Below, in pieces: positions 18,478 to 27,817 of a DNA stretch of 64,000 nucleotides (its first letter is position 1; each line of letters begins with the position of its first letter). This DNA is from Methanoculleus sp. (GTDB taxonomy: Archaea > Halobacteriota > Methanomicrobia > Methanomicrobiales > Methanoculleaceae): positions 1 to 64,000 of the forward strand of contig JAHDQM010000021.1 in assembly GCA_018433835.1 (NCBI GenBank), read 5' to 3'. Both the position numbers and the translations under genes were made by a program. The notes under the pieces were generated by a model. That model saw only the letters and a list, made by a program, of their open reading frames with translations, did not search any database and was not told where the DNA came from.

Positions 18478-19104
18478 ATGGCGCTACGAGATATCAAGCC
18501 GACCCGTTCGGAGCTGATCAACATCAAGCGGCGGATCACGCTCTCTGAGCGCGGCTATAACATCCTCAAGATGAAGCGCGATGGGCTGATCCTGGAGTTC
18601 TTCAAGGTGCTGCAGCAGGCGAAAGACAGCCGCGGCGCACTGATGGAGCGGTATACACGTGCGATGGAGATGATCGCCCTCGCGGAGACCGTCGAGGGTG
18701 CGATCGGGGTGAAGGCCGCCGCCTTCTCGACGGCGGACGTCCCCGCAATCTCCTTAACGAGCAAGAACATCATGGGCGTCGTCGTCCCGGAGATCCAGGC
18801 GTCTTCGGTACGGAAGGGCGTGCTCGACCGCGGCTACGGAATGCTCGGCACCTCTGCCGTCATCGACGAGACCGCGGAGGCGTTCGAGGACCTGCTCGAG
18901 GCCATCATCGAGGCCGCCGAGATCGAAACGACCATGAAGCGGCTCCTCGACGAGATCGAGAGCACCAAGCGGCGCGTGAATGCGCTCGAGTTCAAGGTGA
19001 TCCCGGAGCTCACCGAGGCCAGAGACTTTATCAAGATGCGACTCGATGAGATGGAACGTGAGGAGCTCTTCCGCCTGAAAAAGATTAAGGCGCGGAGCAC
19101 CTGA
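18478..19104 (+). CDS. ahaD: A-type ATP synthase subunit D (rotor shaft)
   Basis: 208-residue coiled-coil rotor shaft, with the family start ALRDIKPTRSELINIKRR and a C-terminal antiparallel helix (MKRLLDEIESTKRRVNALE). The start at 18478 has AGGGGT at good spacing; the in-frame GTG six bases earlier is too close to it. It is the last aha gene visible: no ahaG follows before pgk. Confidence 0.93.
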   Translation: MALRDIKPTRSELINIKRRITLSERGYNILKMKRDGLILEFFKVLQQAKDSRGALMERYTRAMEMIALAETVEGAIGVKAAAFSTADVPAISLTSKNIMGVVVPEIQASSVRKGVLDRGYGMLGTSAVIDETAEAFEDLLEAIIEAAEIETTMKRLLDEIESTKRRVNALEFKVIPELTEARDFIKMRLDEMEREELFRLKKIKARST

Positions 19105-19126
19105 TCAAGGGCACAGGTGATACCCG

Positions 19127-20341
19127 GTGGAGATCGGTACGCTCGCTGATGCTGGGAAATTGACGGGAACGGTGATGCTGCGGGTGGATTTCAACTCCCC
19201 CATCAACCCCTCGTCGAACCAGATTCTGGATGATAAACGGTTCAGGGAGCACCTGCCGACGGTGCAGGCACTCGAGGATGCGCGGCTTGTCGTCCTCACG
19301 CACCAGAGCAGGCCCGGCAAGAAGGACTTCACGACGCTTGAGGCACACGCGGCGAAACTGGAGCGGCTGCTCGGCCGCCCGGTGACGTACGTCGAGGATA
19401 TCTTCGGGCGGTGCGCCCGGGAGGCGATCCGGGATGCCAGGCGCGGAGACGTCCTGATGCTCGAGAATCTCCGGTTTGCCGCCGAGGAGAACCTGACCCT
19501 GAAGCCTGAGGAGGCGAAGAAGACCCTCCTTGTCCGGAGGCTGGCCTCGATGGCCGACTTCTACGTCAACGACGCCTTCGGCACGGCGCACCGGTCGCAG
19601 CCGTCGATCGTGGGTCTGCCGCTCGCGCTTCCGTCGGTGGGCGGCCTCCTGATGGAGAAGGAGGTCGCGAACCTATCCCGGGTCTTTTCCGGCGCCCCGC
19701 GTCCCGTCACCTTCGTGCTCGGCGGGACGAAGGTGGACGACTCGATCGCGGTCGCGCAGAATGTTCTCGAGCGGGGAACGGCCGATGGGGTGATCGTGGT
19801 CGGCGTGGTCGGAAACGTCTTTCTGCTCGCAGCGGGATACGAGATCGGGCGGCCGTCGGCCCGGCTGATCGACGACCTCGGCTACCGGGGCGAGATCGAT
19901 AAGGCAAAAGACCTCCTCGAGACCTACCGTGACCGGCTCCATATGCCGCACTCGGTCGCGGTTCGTGAGGACGGCGAGCGGGTCGAGTACCCGGTGGACG
20001 CCGTCCCGGAGGACGCCCAGGTGCTTGATATCGGGAGCGAGTCGATCGACCTCCTCTCACTGGAGATATCGAGGTCCGGGACGGTCGTGGTGAACGGGCC
20101 TGCCGGGCTCTTCGAGGAGGAGGCGTTCGCCGTCGGCACCTTCGAGCTCTTGAAGGCGGCCTCTGCCGTGGAGTTCTCGGTGGTGGGCGGCGGGCACTCC
20201 GGTGCGGCCATCGAGCGGCTCGGTATCGAGGATCGGTTCACCCACATCTCCACCGGTGGAGGGGCGGCGATCGAGTTCCTGACCGGGAAGAAGATGCCCG
20301 CCATCGAGGCGCTGGAGATGTCCCGGAAGATCTTCGGGTAA
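19127..20341 (+). CDS. pgk: Phosphoglycerate kinase
   Basis: 404-residue archaeal PGK converting 3-phosphoglycerate and ATP to 1,3-bisphosphoglycerate, used gluconeogenically in methanogens. Motifs seen are the substrate-binding LRVDFNSPI near the N-terminus, MLENLRFAAEE, DAFGTAHR and the C-terminal nucleotide loop VGGGHSGAAIERLG. GTG 19127 has AGGTGAT upstream. It lies 22 bp after ahaD on the same strand, so it could be read from the ATP synthase promoter. Confidence 0.93.
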   Translation: MEIGTLADAGKLTGTVMLRVDFNSPINPSSNQILDDKRFREHLPTVQALEDARLVVLTHQSRPGKKDFTTLEAHAAKLERLLGRPVTYVEDIFGRCAREAIRDARRGDVLMLENLRFAAEENLTLKPEEAKKTLLVRRLASMADFYVNDAFGTAHRSQPSIVGLPLALPSVGGLLMEKEVANLSRVFSGAPRPVTFVLGGTKVDDSIAVAQNVLERGTADGVIVVGVVGNVFLLAAGYEIGRPSARLIDDLGYRGEIDKAKDLLETYRDRLHMPHSVAVREDGERVEYPVDAVPEDAQVLDIGSESIDLLSLEISRSGTVVVNGPAGLFEEEAFAVGTFELLKAASAVEFSVVGGGHSGAAIERLGIEDRFTHISTGGGAAIEFLTGKKMPAIEALEMSRKIFG

Positions 20342-21693
20342 ACGGGGGCGGTGCGACGGGCCGGAGGGCCGGAGCTTGAGAAGATCCGAGGTCTTCGAGT
20401 TGCGACGGGCCGGAGCAGAAGCACCGGAGGTGCGAGTCGCCCCTATCTTTTCTCCGGCTTTCTGTTTTCTGTAGTCAGTTCCTGCTTCGAAGCCCCTGGA
20501 TTTCTCTAACTTCGTTCACTCTCACCTGACGGTGCTCACGTGTGACCTTTGGATTGTGTCCCAAGCTCGGATTCCGAGGGGACTGCGCACCTGGCGGGGC
20601 TCGTGCTCCCACCCTTCGGCTGGTCGCACATCGCCATGGGGGGAACGACGTCCTGAAAGGACGGAGTTCGAGCACCGAAGGTGCGAAGTGGGGCTGACGG
20701 GGAGTGCGAGCAAAGCGAGCTTGAGCACCGTTAGGTGCGAGTGCGACGGTTCGCAGAACCGGAGCTCGACCCGGAGCTCGACCACCGTCAGGTGGGGAGG
20801 GGGGAGCGTCCCCCCTCCCCCCTACGGCGATACCCCCACGGTCCACTGCACGGGGTTCTTCCCTTCTTTCGGTTGCGTTGTTGCTGGTGCTCGCACCTGA
20901 CGATGCTCATGCTCCGTTCCTCGCACCTGGTGGTGCTCACGTTCGCTTTCGCTCACGCCTCGAAACCCTTCGGGTTTCTTGAACTCCGGACTCGAAGCCT
21001 GACGGCTTCTCAAGCTCCGGACGTTCCGTCCGTCGCACCCTTCGGCCAGTCGTTCCTGGCGAAACATTGCAACTCGCACTCTTCGGATGCTGGAACTCTG
21101 GACAAGTCACACGCCCTTCAATTTACGATCTCCAGGCCCTCAACAGAGCCCAAATCCCGCTCCTTCAGAACGGGAAGCCACGAAGTACTGATTCTTGGGC
21201 TGCTTGCGATCCGGGTGATGAGAAAAAGGAGGGTGGGGTTTGGCTTTTATTGAATGAGGTGGGGGGCCACACCCGAAGATTTCATGGCCCGGTGTAATCT
21301 CGCTGTGGTCGTTGAACTCTGGTGCAGGGGCACCGTTGCCCCGGCTTGCCCCTGACCGAACCCTTGTGTCTTCAGTAGGTATGTTGGTGTAGGTGTGGTT
21401 GTGGTGATTGCTGACTGGAATCGAATAACTGGTGATTGTTGGGTGTGGTCTTTCCCCGATCCAGTATTTATGGTGCTCATTATATAATATTTTCCAATAA
21501 ATATTTTGGCGTATATATGATTCAAAATACTAAATGGGGCTCTCTTAAATCCTTTTTAACCCGAAGGGGAGGTTAGATCCCGGGAAATTCCGACCACTAT
21601 ATTTATATGCAATGCTGGTTGCCCGACGGTGTACCGGGGCTCCCCCCGGTACCCGCGCTCCCCCATCTCGCCGTTCGCACCTGCCTGCCGGGT
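20342..21693. repeat. Long non-coding region with dispersed hairpin repeats
   Basis: About 1.35 kb between pgk and the DUF89 gene. It is packed with short imperfect palindromes of the form GAGCACC-N3/4-GGTGCGAG in both orientations (for example near 20416, 20665, 20723, 20893 and 20925) and with related CTTCGGG-type hairpins. Frames here are low-complexity and switch with the repeats, so I see no supported gene. From about 21470 to 21610 the DNA becomes AT-rich (ATTATATAATATTTTCC and TATATTTATATG), which could hold a promoter, but nothing convincing follows. Confidence 0.6.
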
Positions 21694-22551
21694 TCACTCG
21701 CGGAGGAGAGCGACCCGGGAACCGACCGGAATGCCGATATCCGCACCGATCGGGCTGCACTTGACCGACATCAGGTAAGCCACGGGCGGGAGGTCGCGCT
21801 CATCGGAGAGCGACTCGTAGTTGGCCATGCCCTTGGCGATGACGAGCGTTGCATGGTCGAGGGCATCGGCAAGGGGGGGTGGAGCGAGCTCCCGGTTAAG
21901 GCCGAGTTCAGCGATGCCGTCCGTGGTACCGGTGAGTAGGTCGACCCGGCGATCGAGTCCGAGCGCCATTGCATCCTCGATGGTTGCGTCATTCAATATC
22001 GGCGCCCCCCGGACGGCGAACGTGACGTGCGACCCGTTCTTCTTGAGGTGGTCGGCAAGAAGGGCGTCAAAGACGATCTCCCCGCAATTGTCGGCGAGGT
22101 AGACCACCCTGGAGGTGAGGGGCTCCATCGCTTCGGTATCGTCGGCTGTCAGTCCCGCCGCAAACTCCCGCCGGAAGAAGTCGACGAAGTTGTCGGTGAC
22201 GGTATGGGCCTTCGAACCGTAGTCCAGCGTGTTGCCGATGACCGATGCCAGCACGAGGTCGCGGAACGTCGGGAGGTCGCCCCGCACCTTCCGGCAGACC
22301 GCCGCCGCATCCTGATTGTTGGCCCTCTTCAAGGTCCGGTAGGGGTCGGCGTCGCCGATCATCCGGTAGGCAAGGCGATGCACCCGGCTCGCGATGACGG
22401 GTGCGGGCACCGGGTCGGCGGCGATGCGCCGGAGTAGGTCCCGGCACGCATCGACGATCTCCTGAATGCGGTCCGGGTCGTCGATGCAGAGCCTGCCCTC
22501 ATACTCGACGCGAGAGATCAGGCAGTCCGTGCAGCCCTCGTAAAACCTCAT
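21694..22551 (-). CDS. DUF89 / ARMT1-like metal-dependent phosphatase
   Basis: 285 residues when started at MRFYEGCTDCLI (ATG 22551); an upstream in-frame extension would run towards the tRNA and is unlikely. The N-terminal CTDCL and the central VYLADNCGEIVFDALL and VIAKGMANYESLSD motifs are those of the DUF89 family, whose Asp/Asn residues bind a divalent metal. Known members are damage-control phosphatases acting on sugar phosphates or phosphometabolites. The substrate here is not predictable. It is transcribed away from the tRNA-Pro gene on the same strand. Confidence 0.8.
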   Translation of the reverse strand: MRFYEGCTDCLISRVEYEGRLCIDDPDRIQEIVDACRDLLRRIAADPVPAPVIASRVHRLAYRMIGDADPYRTLKRANNQDAAAVCRKVRGDLPTFRDLVLASVIGNTLDYGSKAHTVTDNFVDFFRREFAAGLTADDTEAMEPLTSRVVYLADNCGEIVFDALLADHLKKNGSHVTFAVRGAPILNDATIEDAMALGLDRRVDLLTGTTDGIAELGLNRELAPPPLADALDHATLVIAKGMANYESLSDERDLPPVAYLMSVKCSPIGADIGIPVGSRVALLRE

Positions 22552-22593
22552 GCTGCAGACGTGTTGGGTGCGTTGAACGAAAAAATAGTGCAA

Positions 22594-22667
22594 TGGGGCC
22601 ACTGCGATTTGAACGCAGGTCAGAAGACCCCCAGTCTCCTAGGATGGCCAGGCTACCCTATGGCCCC
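22594..22667 (-). tRNA. tRNA-Pro (GGG anticodon)
   Basis: On the minus strand the 74-base sequence starts GGGGCCA and ends TGGCCCCA. It folds with a 7-bp acceptor, anticodon stem GGAGA/TCTTC around loop CTGGGGG (anticodon GGG), and T arm CTGCG-TTCAAAT-CGCAG. There is no intron and no encoded CCA. An ATATATGTG stretch about 30 bp upstream (near 22700) is a plausible TATA box. Confidence 0.9.
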
Positions 22668-22729
22668 TTCCTCATAGTATATGCTCGAATTACACATATA
22701 TCTTCGCTTTGCGGGGGCAGATAAAACCC

Positions 22730-22930
22730 CTATCCTCGCATATTCTTATACTCCTCGACGCTTCGTGTCAACTGCTCCAGTTCGCTGCCGGTGATCTCCA
22801 TTCTACCCGTCAGCGCATCGACCTCCTTGAGGAGCTGCTGGATGCGCACGTACATCACGTACATAATAAACAGCAGGCAGATGATGGTTACCGAGAGTAA
22901 GACTATCATGATTGCATTCATATCAGTCAT
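22730..22930 (-). CDS. Small membrane protein with coiled-coil tail
   Basis: 66 residues: one N-terminal membrane helix (AIMIVLLSVTIICLLFIMYV) followed by an amphipathic charged helix (RIQQLLKEVDALTGRMEI). Its ATG overlaps the minD-like stop (ATGA), so the two are translationally coupled. The topology suggests a membrane anchor or partner for the ATPase, but that is inference. No family recognised. Confidence 0.65.
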   Translation of the reverse strand: MTDMNAIMIVLLSVTIICLLFIMYVMYVRIQQLLKEVDALTGRMEITGSELEQLTRSVEEYKNMRG

Positions 22931-23715
22931 CGTGGTTCTCTCCTGAATAGTGCGCGGGCAAGCCGCTCGACAAACCCTTCCTGCGCCTCCCCGGGCTCTT
23001 CTTCAACAGGGATGCCCGCTAAAGAGGCTGCAATTCTTCGGAACGCTTTCGATGATTCGGATCCTGGCGACCTCACGACGACCGGTGTCCTTGCCGCTGC
23101 TGCCCTTCGCACGTTTGCGTCTTCGGGGACCGTATCGATGACCGACACGCCGAGAGTCTTCTCGATCTTTCTCCGGTTCATCTCGGCGTCCTCCAGGACT
23201 GCCCGGTTGATGATGGCTCCGCCGATGGTGCCGCCGATCGTCTCCGTCAGGATCTTGGTCTTTAAGGCATCCACGAGCGAGGATATCTCGGGGTTCACAA
23301 CCAGCAGGACCTCGTCTGCCACGGTGAGGGGTACGACGGCATCGGTGCTGATGCCGGCAGGCGCATCAAGGAGCAGGAAGTCGCATCGATCAGTGAGGTC
23401 TCGCATCACGTCTTTGAGCCGTTCGGGGTCCGCGTTCTGGAACCCCCGGAGCGAGAGGCCGCTCGGTACGACCTTGAGGCCATAGGGGCCCTCGTATATC
23501 GCATCCTGGATCTGCGCCTCCCCTGCCAGGACCTCATGGAGCGTGACCGGTGTCTCTGCGAGCCCCAGCACCAGCGCGAGGTTGGCCATACCCATGTCCA
23601 TATCAACGATGCAGGTCTCCCTGCCGTGTTGAGCCAGCGCTGTTCCCAGGTTTGCGGTGACGGTCGTCTTACCGGTCCCGCCTTTTCCGGAGGCGATGGT
23701 GTAGGCCCTGATCAT
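22927..23715 (-). CDS. minD: MinD/ParA-family ATPase
   Basis: 262 residues with the deviant Walker A SGKGGTGKTTVTANLG, switch I CIVDMDMGMANLALV and Walker B LLLDAPAGIS, characteristic of MinD-type P-loop ATPases that dimerise on a membrane. The C-terminus (FVERLARALFRREPR) is amphipathic and could be a membrane-targeting helix. Archaeal MinD homologues position envelope or motility complexes rather than divide cells; the specific role is unknown. It is the first gene of a two-gene operon. Confidence 0.85.
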   Translation of the reverse strand: MIRAYTIASGKGGTGKTTVTANLGTALAQHGRETCIVDMDMGMANLALVLGLAETPVTLHEVLAGEAQIQDAIYEGPYGLKVVPSGLSLRGFQNADPERLKDVMRDLTDRCDFLLLDAPAGISTDAVVPLTVADEVLLVVNPEISSLVDALKTKILTETIGGTIGGAIINRAVLEDAEMNRRKIEKTLGVSVIDTVPEDANVRRAAAARTPVVVRSPGSESSKAFRRIAASLAGIPVEEEPGEAQEGFVERLARALFRREPR

Positions 23716-24055
23716 CTAAAACCGTCTCAAGGATAGATAGTAGTTGTCAGATTTAAAATTATTTATTTGACTCTCCTGTTAGCGAGACCTAAATACGTTT
23801 TTAGCGCCTTAAGGTACTTTATCTTGGGGAAACTCGGTGCATAAACGTCTGAAGATGTCGCCGCAACCCGGCTGCGTGAAGCGGCCACAAAAACTTTCCG
23901 ATCCGCGGCGGCAGCGTTCACCGGCCCCGGGAGCAGCAATCGTCTGCAAAGCGTGGCTAAAATCGAGGTAAAGGCAAGTCTAAAGCAATAGCGATTCGAT
24001 ATTCATATATGATGCGACGCTCATACCTGAGTGAGCTATACCGGGGGTTAGTCAG
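23716..24055. promoter_or_regulatory. Divergent promoter region
   Basis: 340 bp between two divergent genes. ATTTAAAATTATTTATTT at 23751-23768 suits a TATA box for the minD-like operon. TTCATATAT at 24002-24010 suits the roadblock gene starting at 24056. No open frame of note. Confidence 0.5.
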
Positions 24056-24433
24056 ATGAGTCACCATCCCTTCATGGAAGAGAATGCCCAGAGACACATC
24101 GATGAGATCCGGTCCGTCGCGGGTGTCGCTGCATGCGCTCTCGTATCCAGCGAGGGCACAATTATAGGTAAGTACTTCCGGGACGGGAGCCTTTTGTCGT
24201 CTCTTTTTGCAGCGATGTGCGCCACGGTCCTTGCATCGGCGGAGGCAGCTTGCGGCAGTGCCAATATAGGGCGGCCGTCCACGGTCACCATCACCGCAGC
24301 CGACGCCACAATCCTCATTGTAGGTGTTGGGGAGGCCGCCCTGATCACAGCGGTAATAGATAAGTCTGCGGATCTCTCAACAGTACAGAGACAGTTATCG
24401 GACATAGCAGTCAGGATCGGAGAGGAGGCATGA
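24056..24433 (+). CDS. Roadblock/LC7-domain protein
   Basis: 125 residues forming one roadblock/LC7 fold: EIRSVAGVAACALVSSEGTIIG at the N-terminus, AAMCATVLASAEAACG helix, ILIVGVGEAALITAVIDK strands. Proteins of this family regulate small GTPases or act as signalling scaffolds. It overlaps the following response regulator by four bases (ATGA), so the pair is a functional unit. Confidence 0.8.
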   Translation: MSHHPFMEENAQRHIDEIRSVAGVAACALVSSEGTIIGKYFRDGSLLSSLFAAMCATVLASAEAACGSANIGRPSTVTITAADATILIVGVGEAALITAVIDKSADLSTVQRQLSDIAVRIGEEA

Positions 24434-25068
24434 TGTACACAATACTGGTTGTCGACGATAGCCCTATGATCGTCGATGTTTTTGTTACCATGCTGGAGCG
24501 TGGTGGCTATCGGCCAATCACCGCCTTTGGCGGCGAGGAATGTCTGGAAATTTTGAGTGCGACTCCCCCGGACCTGGTTCTTCTGGACATCATGATGGAG
24601 CCGATGGACGGGTGGGAGACGCTTGAGAAGATCAAGGACAACCCTGCGACGCGGGATATCCCCGTTCTCATGCTGACCGCAAAACCCCTCACCCCCGAGG
24701 AAGCAAACGAATACGGCGCCTACATCGAGGATTATATCCTCAAACCCACCACCCACCACCAGCTCTACGAGGCCATCGAGCATGTGCTGGCACGCCGGCA
24801 CTCCATCGCTGCCGACATCGAGCGGGCGCGCGAGGCCGGCGTGGATCCCCGGATCGTCGACGAGTATGAACGCCTCTCAAAGAGCGTCGATATCAACAGG
24901 CGCCTCCTGAAGATCCTGGAGACCACCTACAGCATCAAGGACGCCCGGGCGGGGATGGGCGAGGACATCACGAGGGCCATAAAGAGCATGGCGGCGAGCA
25001 TCAAACTCCAGGAAGAGCGTCTGGATCAGGTGCGGGCACAGTTTGAGGATCTCTTCGAGGCGCGTTGA
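24430..25068 (+). CDS. Response regulator with helical output domain
   Basis: 212 residues. Receiver domain at 1-125: acidic pair in VVDDSPMIVD, phospho-acceptor Asp in LVLLDIMMEPMDGWE, Thr/Lys switch in MLTAKP and YILKPTT. The remaining 85 residues are helical and charged (IKSMAASIKLQEERLDQ) with no DNA-binding motif, so the output is probably protein-protein contact. It is coupled to the roadblock gene upstream. No cognate kinase is adjacent. Confidence 0.85.
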   Translation: MMYTILVVDDSPMIVDVFVTMLERGGYRPITAFGGEECLEILSATPPDLVLLDIMMEPMDGWETLEKIKDNPATRDIPVLMLTAKPLTPEEANEYGAYIEDYILKPTTHHQLYEAIEHVLARRHSIAADIERAREAGVDPRIVDEYERLSKSVDINRRLLKILETTYSIKDARAGMGEDITRAIKSMAASIKLQEERLDQVRAQFEDLFEAR

Positions 25069-25205
25069 GCGGCCTCGTCCCCCCGTTTTACAGAACACTC
25101 CTTGAACCGGCACACCCGCGGTCGCAAAGAGCAGTGGAGAGGCTTGCGGCCGCCATGGGTCCGGGCAGCCTTTTTGCGGCCTCCTCTTCTGCGCGCTCAC
25201 GCCCT

Positions 25206-25637
25206 CTAATAACTGTCCGCGCGTTCCTGCTTTCCGATAAAGACGATCGCGATCGTCAGCACGAGAATTGCTGCGAGTGTCATCCCGATGTCGAGCGGCT
25301 CGACGGGCTCGACTCCGAAAGTCAGGACACGCCGCACCATCGCGGTGATGCCTGCGATCAGGATCGGCGTCACCTGCACCCTGTTGGTCCTGAAGTACGC
25401 CGTCACGGTCTCCAGGATCTCCACGATGATGAGGGTCAGGAGGAGCGCGTGCAACACCTCAAGTACACCCTGCGTCATGTCCTCGGCCTGAACGAGTGCC
25501 ACGACCTGCAGGATAACATCGTAGAACGAGAATATTGCGAGCAGTGAGAGTGAGGCAGCGATGAGCAGGTATATGCCCAGCGTCACCCATGATATGGCGG
25601 ATATGGCCTTATCTGCACTGCTTTTAAGGGGAATCAT
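25206..25637 (-). CDS. PsiE-like membrane protein
   Basis: 143 residues from MIPLKSSADKAI, with four membrane helices (WVTLGIYLLIAASLSLLAIF; VVALVQ..LHALLLTLIIVEIL; TPILIAGITAMVRRVLTFG; GMTLAAILVLTIAIVFIG). The pattern resembles the phosphate-starvation-inducible PsiE family. The longer frame (start 25691) would run through a TATA-like TATATACG at 25663-25670, so I prefer the start at 25637, where GGGTG precedes the ATG. Function unknown. Confidence 0.7.
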   Translation of the reverse strand: MIPLKSSADKAISAISWVTLGIYLLIAASLSLLAIFSFYDVILQVVALVQAEDMTQGVLEVLHALLLTLIIVEILETVTAYFRTNRVQVTPILIAGITAMVRRVLTFGVEPVEPLDIGMTLAAILVLTIAIVFIGKQERADSY

Positions 25638-25779
25638 GCGGGCACCCTGATCCGGGGGAATACGTATATAGACAGGATGTTCGGAGAGCATTAAATATTT
25701 TGGTAGGTCTGCGGCGGGCGGAGAATTGAAAAGTTTATATTGTTAGACTGCGAATTATATGATACGCCGGCAAGTAAAT

Positions 25780-25788
25780 TATTTATAC
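25780..25788 (+). promoter_or_regulatory. TATA box for tRNA-Lys / rpo region
   Basis: TATTTATAC about 45 bp before the mature tRNA end, in an AT-rich block. Confidence 0.45.
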
Positions 25789-25828
25789 TATTCTCGCATT
25801 GTAATAATGCTGGATGGCAGTACGTGCG

Positions 25829-25902
25829 GGGTCTATAGCTCAGTTAGGTAGAGCGCCTGGCTTTTAACCAGGTGGTCGGGGGTTCAAATCCCCTTGGGCC
25901 CG
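25829..25902 (+). tRNA. tRNA-Lys (UUU anticodon)
   Basis: GGGTCTA acceptor pairs with TGGGCCC. The D arm is GCTC-AGTTAGGTA-GAGC, the anticodon arm CCTGG-CTTTTAA-CCAGG (anticodon TTT), and the T arm GGGG-GTTCAAAT-CCCC. No intron, no encoded CCA. It lies 78 bp upstream of rpoH. Confidence 0.93.
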
Positions 25903-25980
25903 TTGCCATGGGCGATGTCTATGGATTTTAATAAGGTGATGCATCTGATACGCAACTTTTTCGTCGGTGAGGTGTAAGCG

Positions 25981-26232
25981 ATGGGCACTTCACTTGACGT
26001 ACTTAACCATGAGATGGTTCCGGACCATCAGATTATGGACGAAGAAGAGGTCGCCGACCTCCTCGCGACGTACCATATCTCTCTAGAACAACTGCCAAAA
26101 ATGTATCATGACGATCCTGCGGTAAAGGCTATCGGGGGCGATGTCGGGAACGTCATCCGGATTACTCGTGACAGTCGCACCGCGGGCAGAGCCGAAGCTT
26201 ACAGGCTCGTCGTGAAGAGACCGAAGAAATAA
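25981..26232 (+). CDS. rpoH: RNA polymerase subunit H (Rpo5)
   Basis: 83 residues, archaeal homologue of the C-terminal domain of eukaryotic RPB5. Family features are [14 protein letters not shown] at the start and [15 protein letters not shown] and [11 protein letters not shown] further on. It is the first gene of the rpo operon, as in most archaea. A GGTGAG stretch precedes the ATG. Confidence 0.93.
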   Translation: MGTSLDVLNHEMVPDHQIMDEEEVADLLATYHISLEQLPKMYHDDPAVKAIGGDVGNVIRITRDSRTAGRAEAYRLVVKRPKK

Positions 26233-26275
26233 TTCAGAGGCCGGGGAGCTGATCCATCTGTTAGACAGAAGTGTT

Positions 26276-27817
26276 TTGTCGAGAGCATATTTTTCACGGG
26301 AACATGTAGCGCGCCACCAGTTAGACTCTTATAATAACTTTCTCCTGTACAACCTTCAGAAAGTCGTCGATGAACAACGCGTCATCGAGACCGATATCGA
26401 GACCCGTGGGAAGGGCAAAGAGGCCGTATGGGTTGAACTGGGCAAGATCGAGGTGAAGAAACCCCGGGTCCGCGAGGCGGACGGGTCGCAGTCCGAGCTC
26501 TTCCCGAGCGAGGCGCGCCTCCGCAACCTCACGTATGCGGCACCCATTCAACTCGAGATGACGCTTGTCCAGGGCGAAGAGCCGCAGGATCCGATCGTCA
26601 CCATCATCGGGCAGCTGCCGGTGATGGTGGGCTCGGCCGCCTGCAACCTCTACAACATGAGTGATGCCGAGCGGACCGAGCACGGAGAAGATCCACTCGA
26701 TCCCGGCGGCTATTTCATCGTCAACGGCACGGAAAGGGTGCTGATGACGCTCGAGGACCTCGCCTCGAACAAGATCATGACCGAGTTCACCGAGCGCTAC
26801 AACGAGCGGATCTACGTCGCCAAAGTCTTCTCGCAGTATCGGGGTTACCGGGCGCTCGTGATAGTCGAGCGGAACCGCAAGAACCTGCTTGAGGTCTCGT
26901 TCCCCTCGGTTGCCGGGCACCTCCGTTTCGTCGACCTGATGCGGGCGCTGGGGTTGCAGGGCGACCACGACATCGTGGAGGCGGTCTCTACCGATGAAGA
27001 GATCCTCACCTTCATGATGCAGAACCTGGAAGAGAGCGAGTGCGACACAGTCGACGACGGCGTCATGTACGTCGGGAAGAAACTCGCTCCCAACCAGACC
27101 CGCGACTACCAGCGAAAACGGGCCGAGTTCGTCCTTGACAACTACCTCCTTCCGCACTTAAACTACCTGATGCCTGTGGGCTTAAAAGAGGAAGATCCCA
27201 CATACCGGCAGACAGTCGAGGGCGTCCGCCTTGCAAAGGCGCATTTCCTCGGCCGCATGGCCGAGGCCTGTTTCGACCTGGTGCTCGATCGGCGCCGGAT
27301 CGACGATAAAGACCACTACGCGAACAAGCGGCTGAAACTTGCCGGCGACCTGATGGAAGACCTCTTCCGGATCTCGCTCAACCGCTTAACGAGGGACGTG
27401 AAGTACCAGCTCGAGCGGGCAAGCATGCGCCACCGCGACCTCTCGATCGGCACCGCCGTGCGCGCGGACGTCCTGACCGAACGGTTGCTGCACCCGCTTG
27501 CCACCGGCAACTGGGTGGGCGGGCGCACCGGTGTCTCGCAGCTCCTGGACCGGGTGGACCACATGGCGGTGCTCTCGCACCTCCGGCGCGTCATCTCCCC
27601 GCTCTCCCGTTCGCAGCCTCACTTCGAGGCCCGTGACCTGCACCCCACCCAGTGGGGCCGGATCTGTCCGAGCGAGACCCCCGAGGGTCCGAACTGTGGC
27701 CTGGTGAAGAACTTCGCCCAGATGGTCGAGATCAGCAAGGGCGTTATCAACGAAGAGGAAGTGAAGAACATTCTGTATGATATGGGCGTCATCGCCCTCC
27801 GGAGAGAGACGGCATGA
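26276..27817 (+). CDS. rpoB2: RNA polymerase subunit B'' (N-terminal half of B)
   Basis: About 513 residues, corresponding to the protrusion, lobe and fork of RPB2 (VDRHQL-type start [24 protein letters not shown], and end [22 protein letters not shown]). The start codon is not an ATG. The TTG at 26276 is shown, but the conserved N-terminus ([11 protein letters not shown]) begins 18 bases earlier, behind a CTG at 26258 with GGGGAG ten bases upstream. B is split into B'' and B', as in other methanogens, with ATGA overlap into B'. Confidence 0.92.
   Translation: MSRAYFSREHVARHQLDSYNNFLLYNLQKVVDEQRVIETDIETRGKGKEAVWVELGKIEVKKPRVREADGSQSELFPSEARLRNLTYAAPIQLEMTLVQGEEPQDPIVTIIGQLPVMVGSAACNLYNMSDAERTEHGEDPLDPGGYFIVNGTERVLMTLEDLASNKIMTEFTERYNERIYVAKVFSQYRGYRALVIVERNRKNLLEVSFPSVAGHLRFVDLMRALGLQGDHDIVEAVSTDEEILTFMMQNLEESECDTVDDGVMYVGKKLAPNQTRDYQRKRAEFVLDNYLLPHLNYLMPVGLKEEDPTYRQTVEGVRLAKAHFLGRMAEACFDLVLDRRRIDDKDHYANKRLKLAGDLMEDLFRISLNRLTRDVKYQLERASMRHRDLSIGTAVRADVLTERLLHPLATGNWVGGRTGVSQLLDRVDHMAVLSHLRRVISPLSRSQPHFEARDLHPTQWGRICPSETPEGPNCGLVKNFAQMVEISKGVINEEEVKNILYDMGVIALRRETA

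Noticed and set aside
21247..21525. 92-codon minus-strand frame in the repeat-rich gap
   Set aside because: Low-complexity, no ribosome binding site, falls in non-coding DNA.
20342..21610. Possible CRISPR array
   Set aside because: The repeats are short, palindromic, irregularly spaced and in both orientations, with no constant repeat-spacer period and no cas genes.
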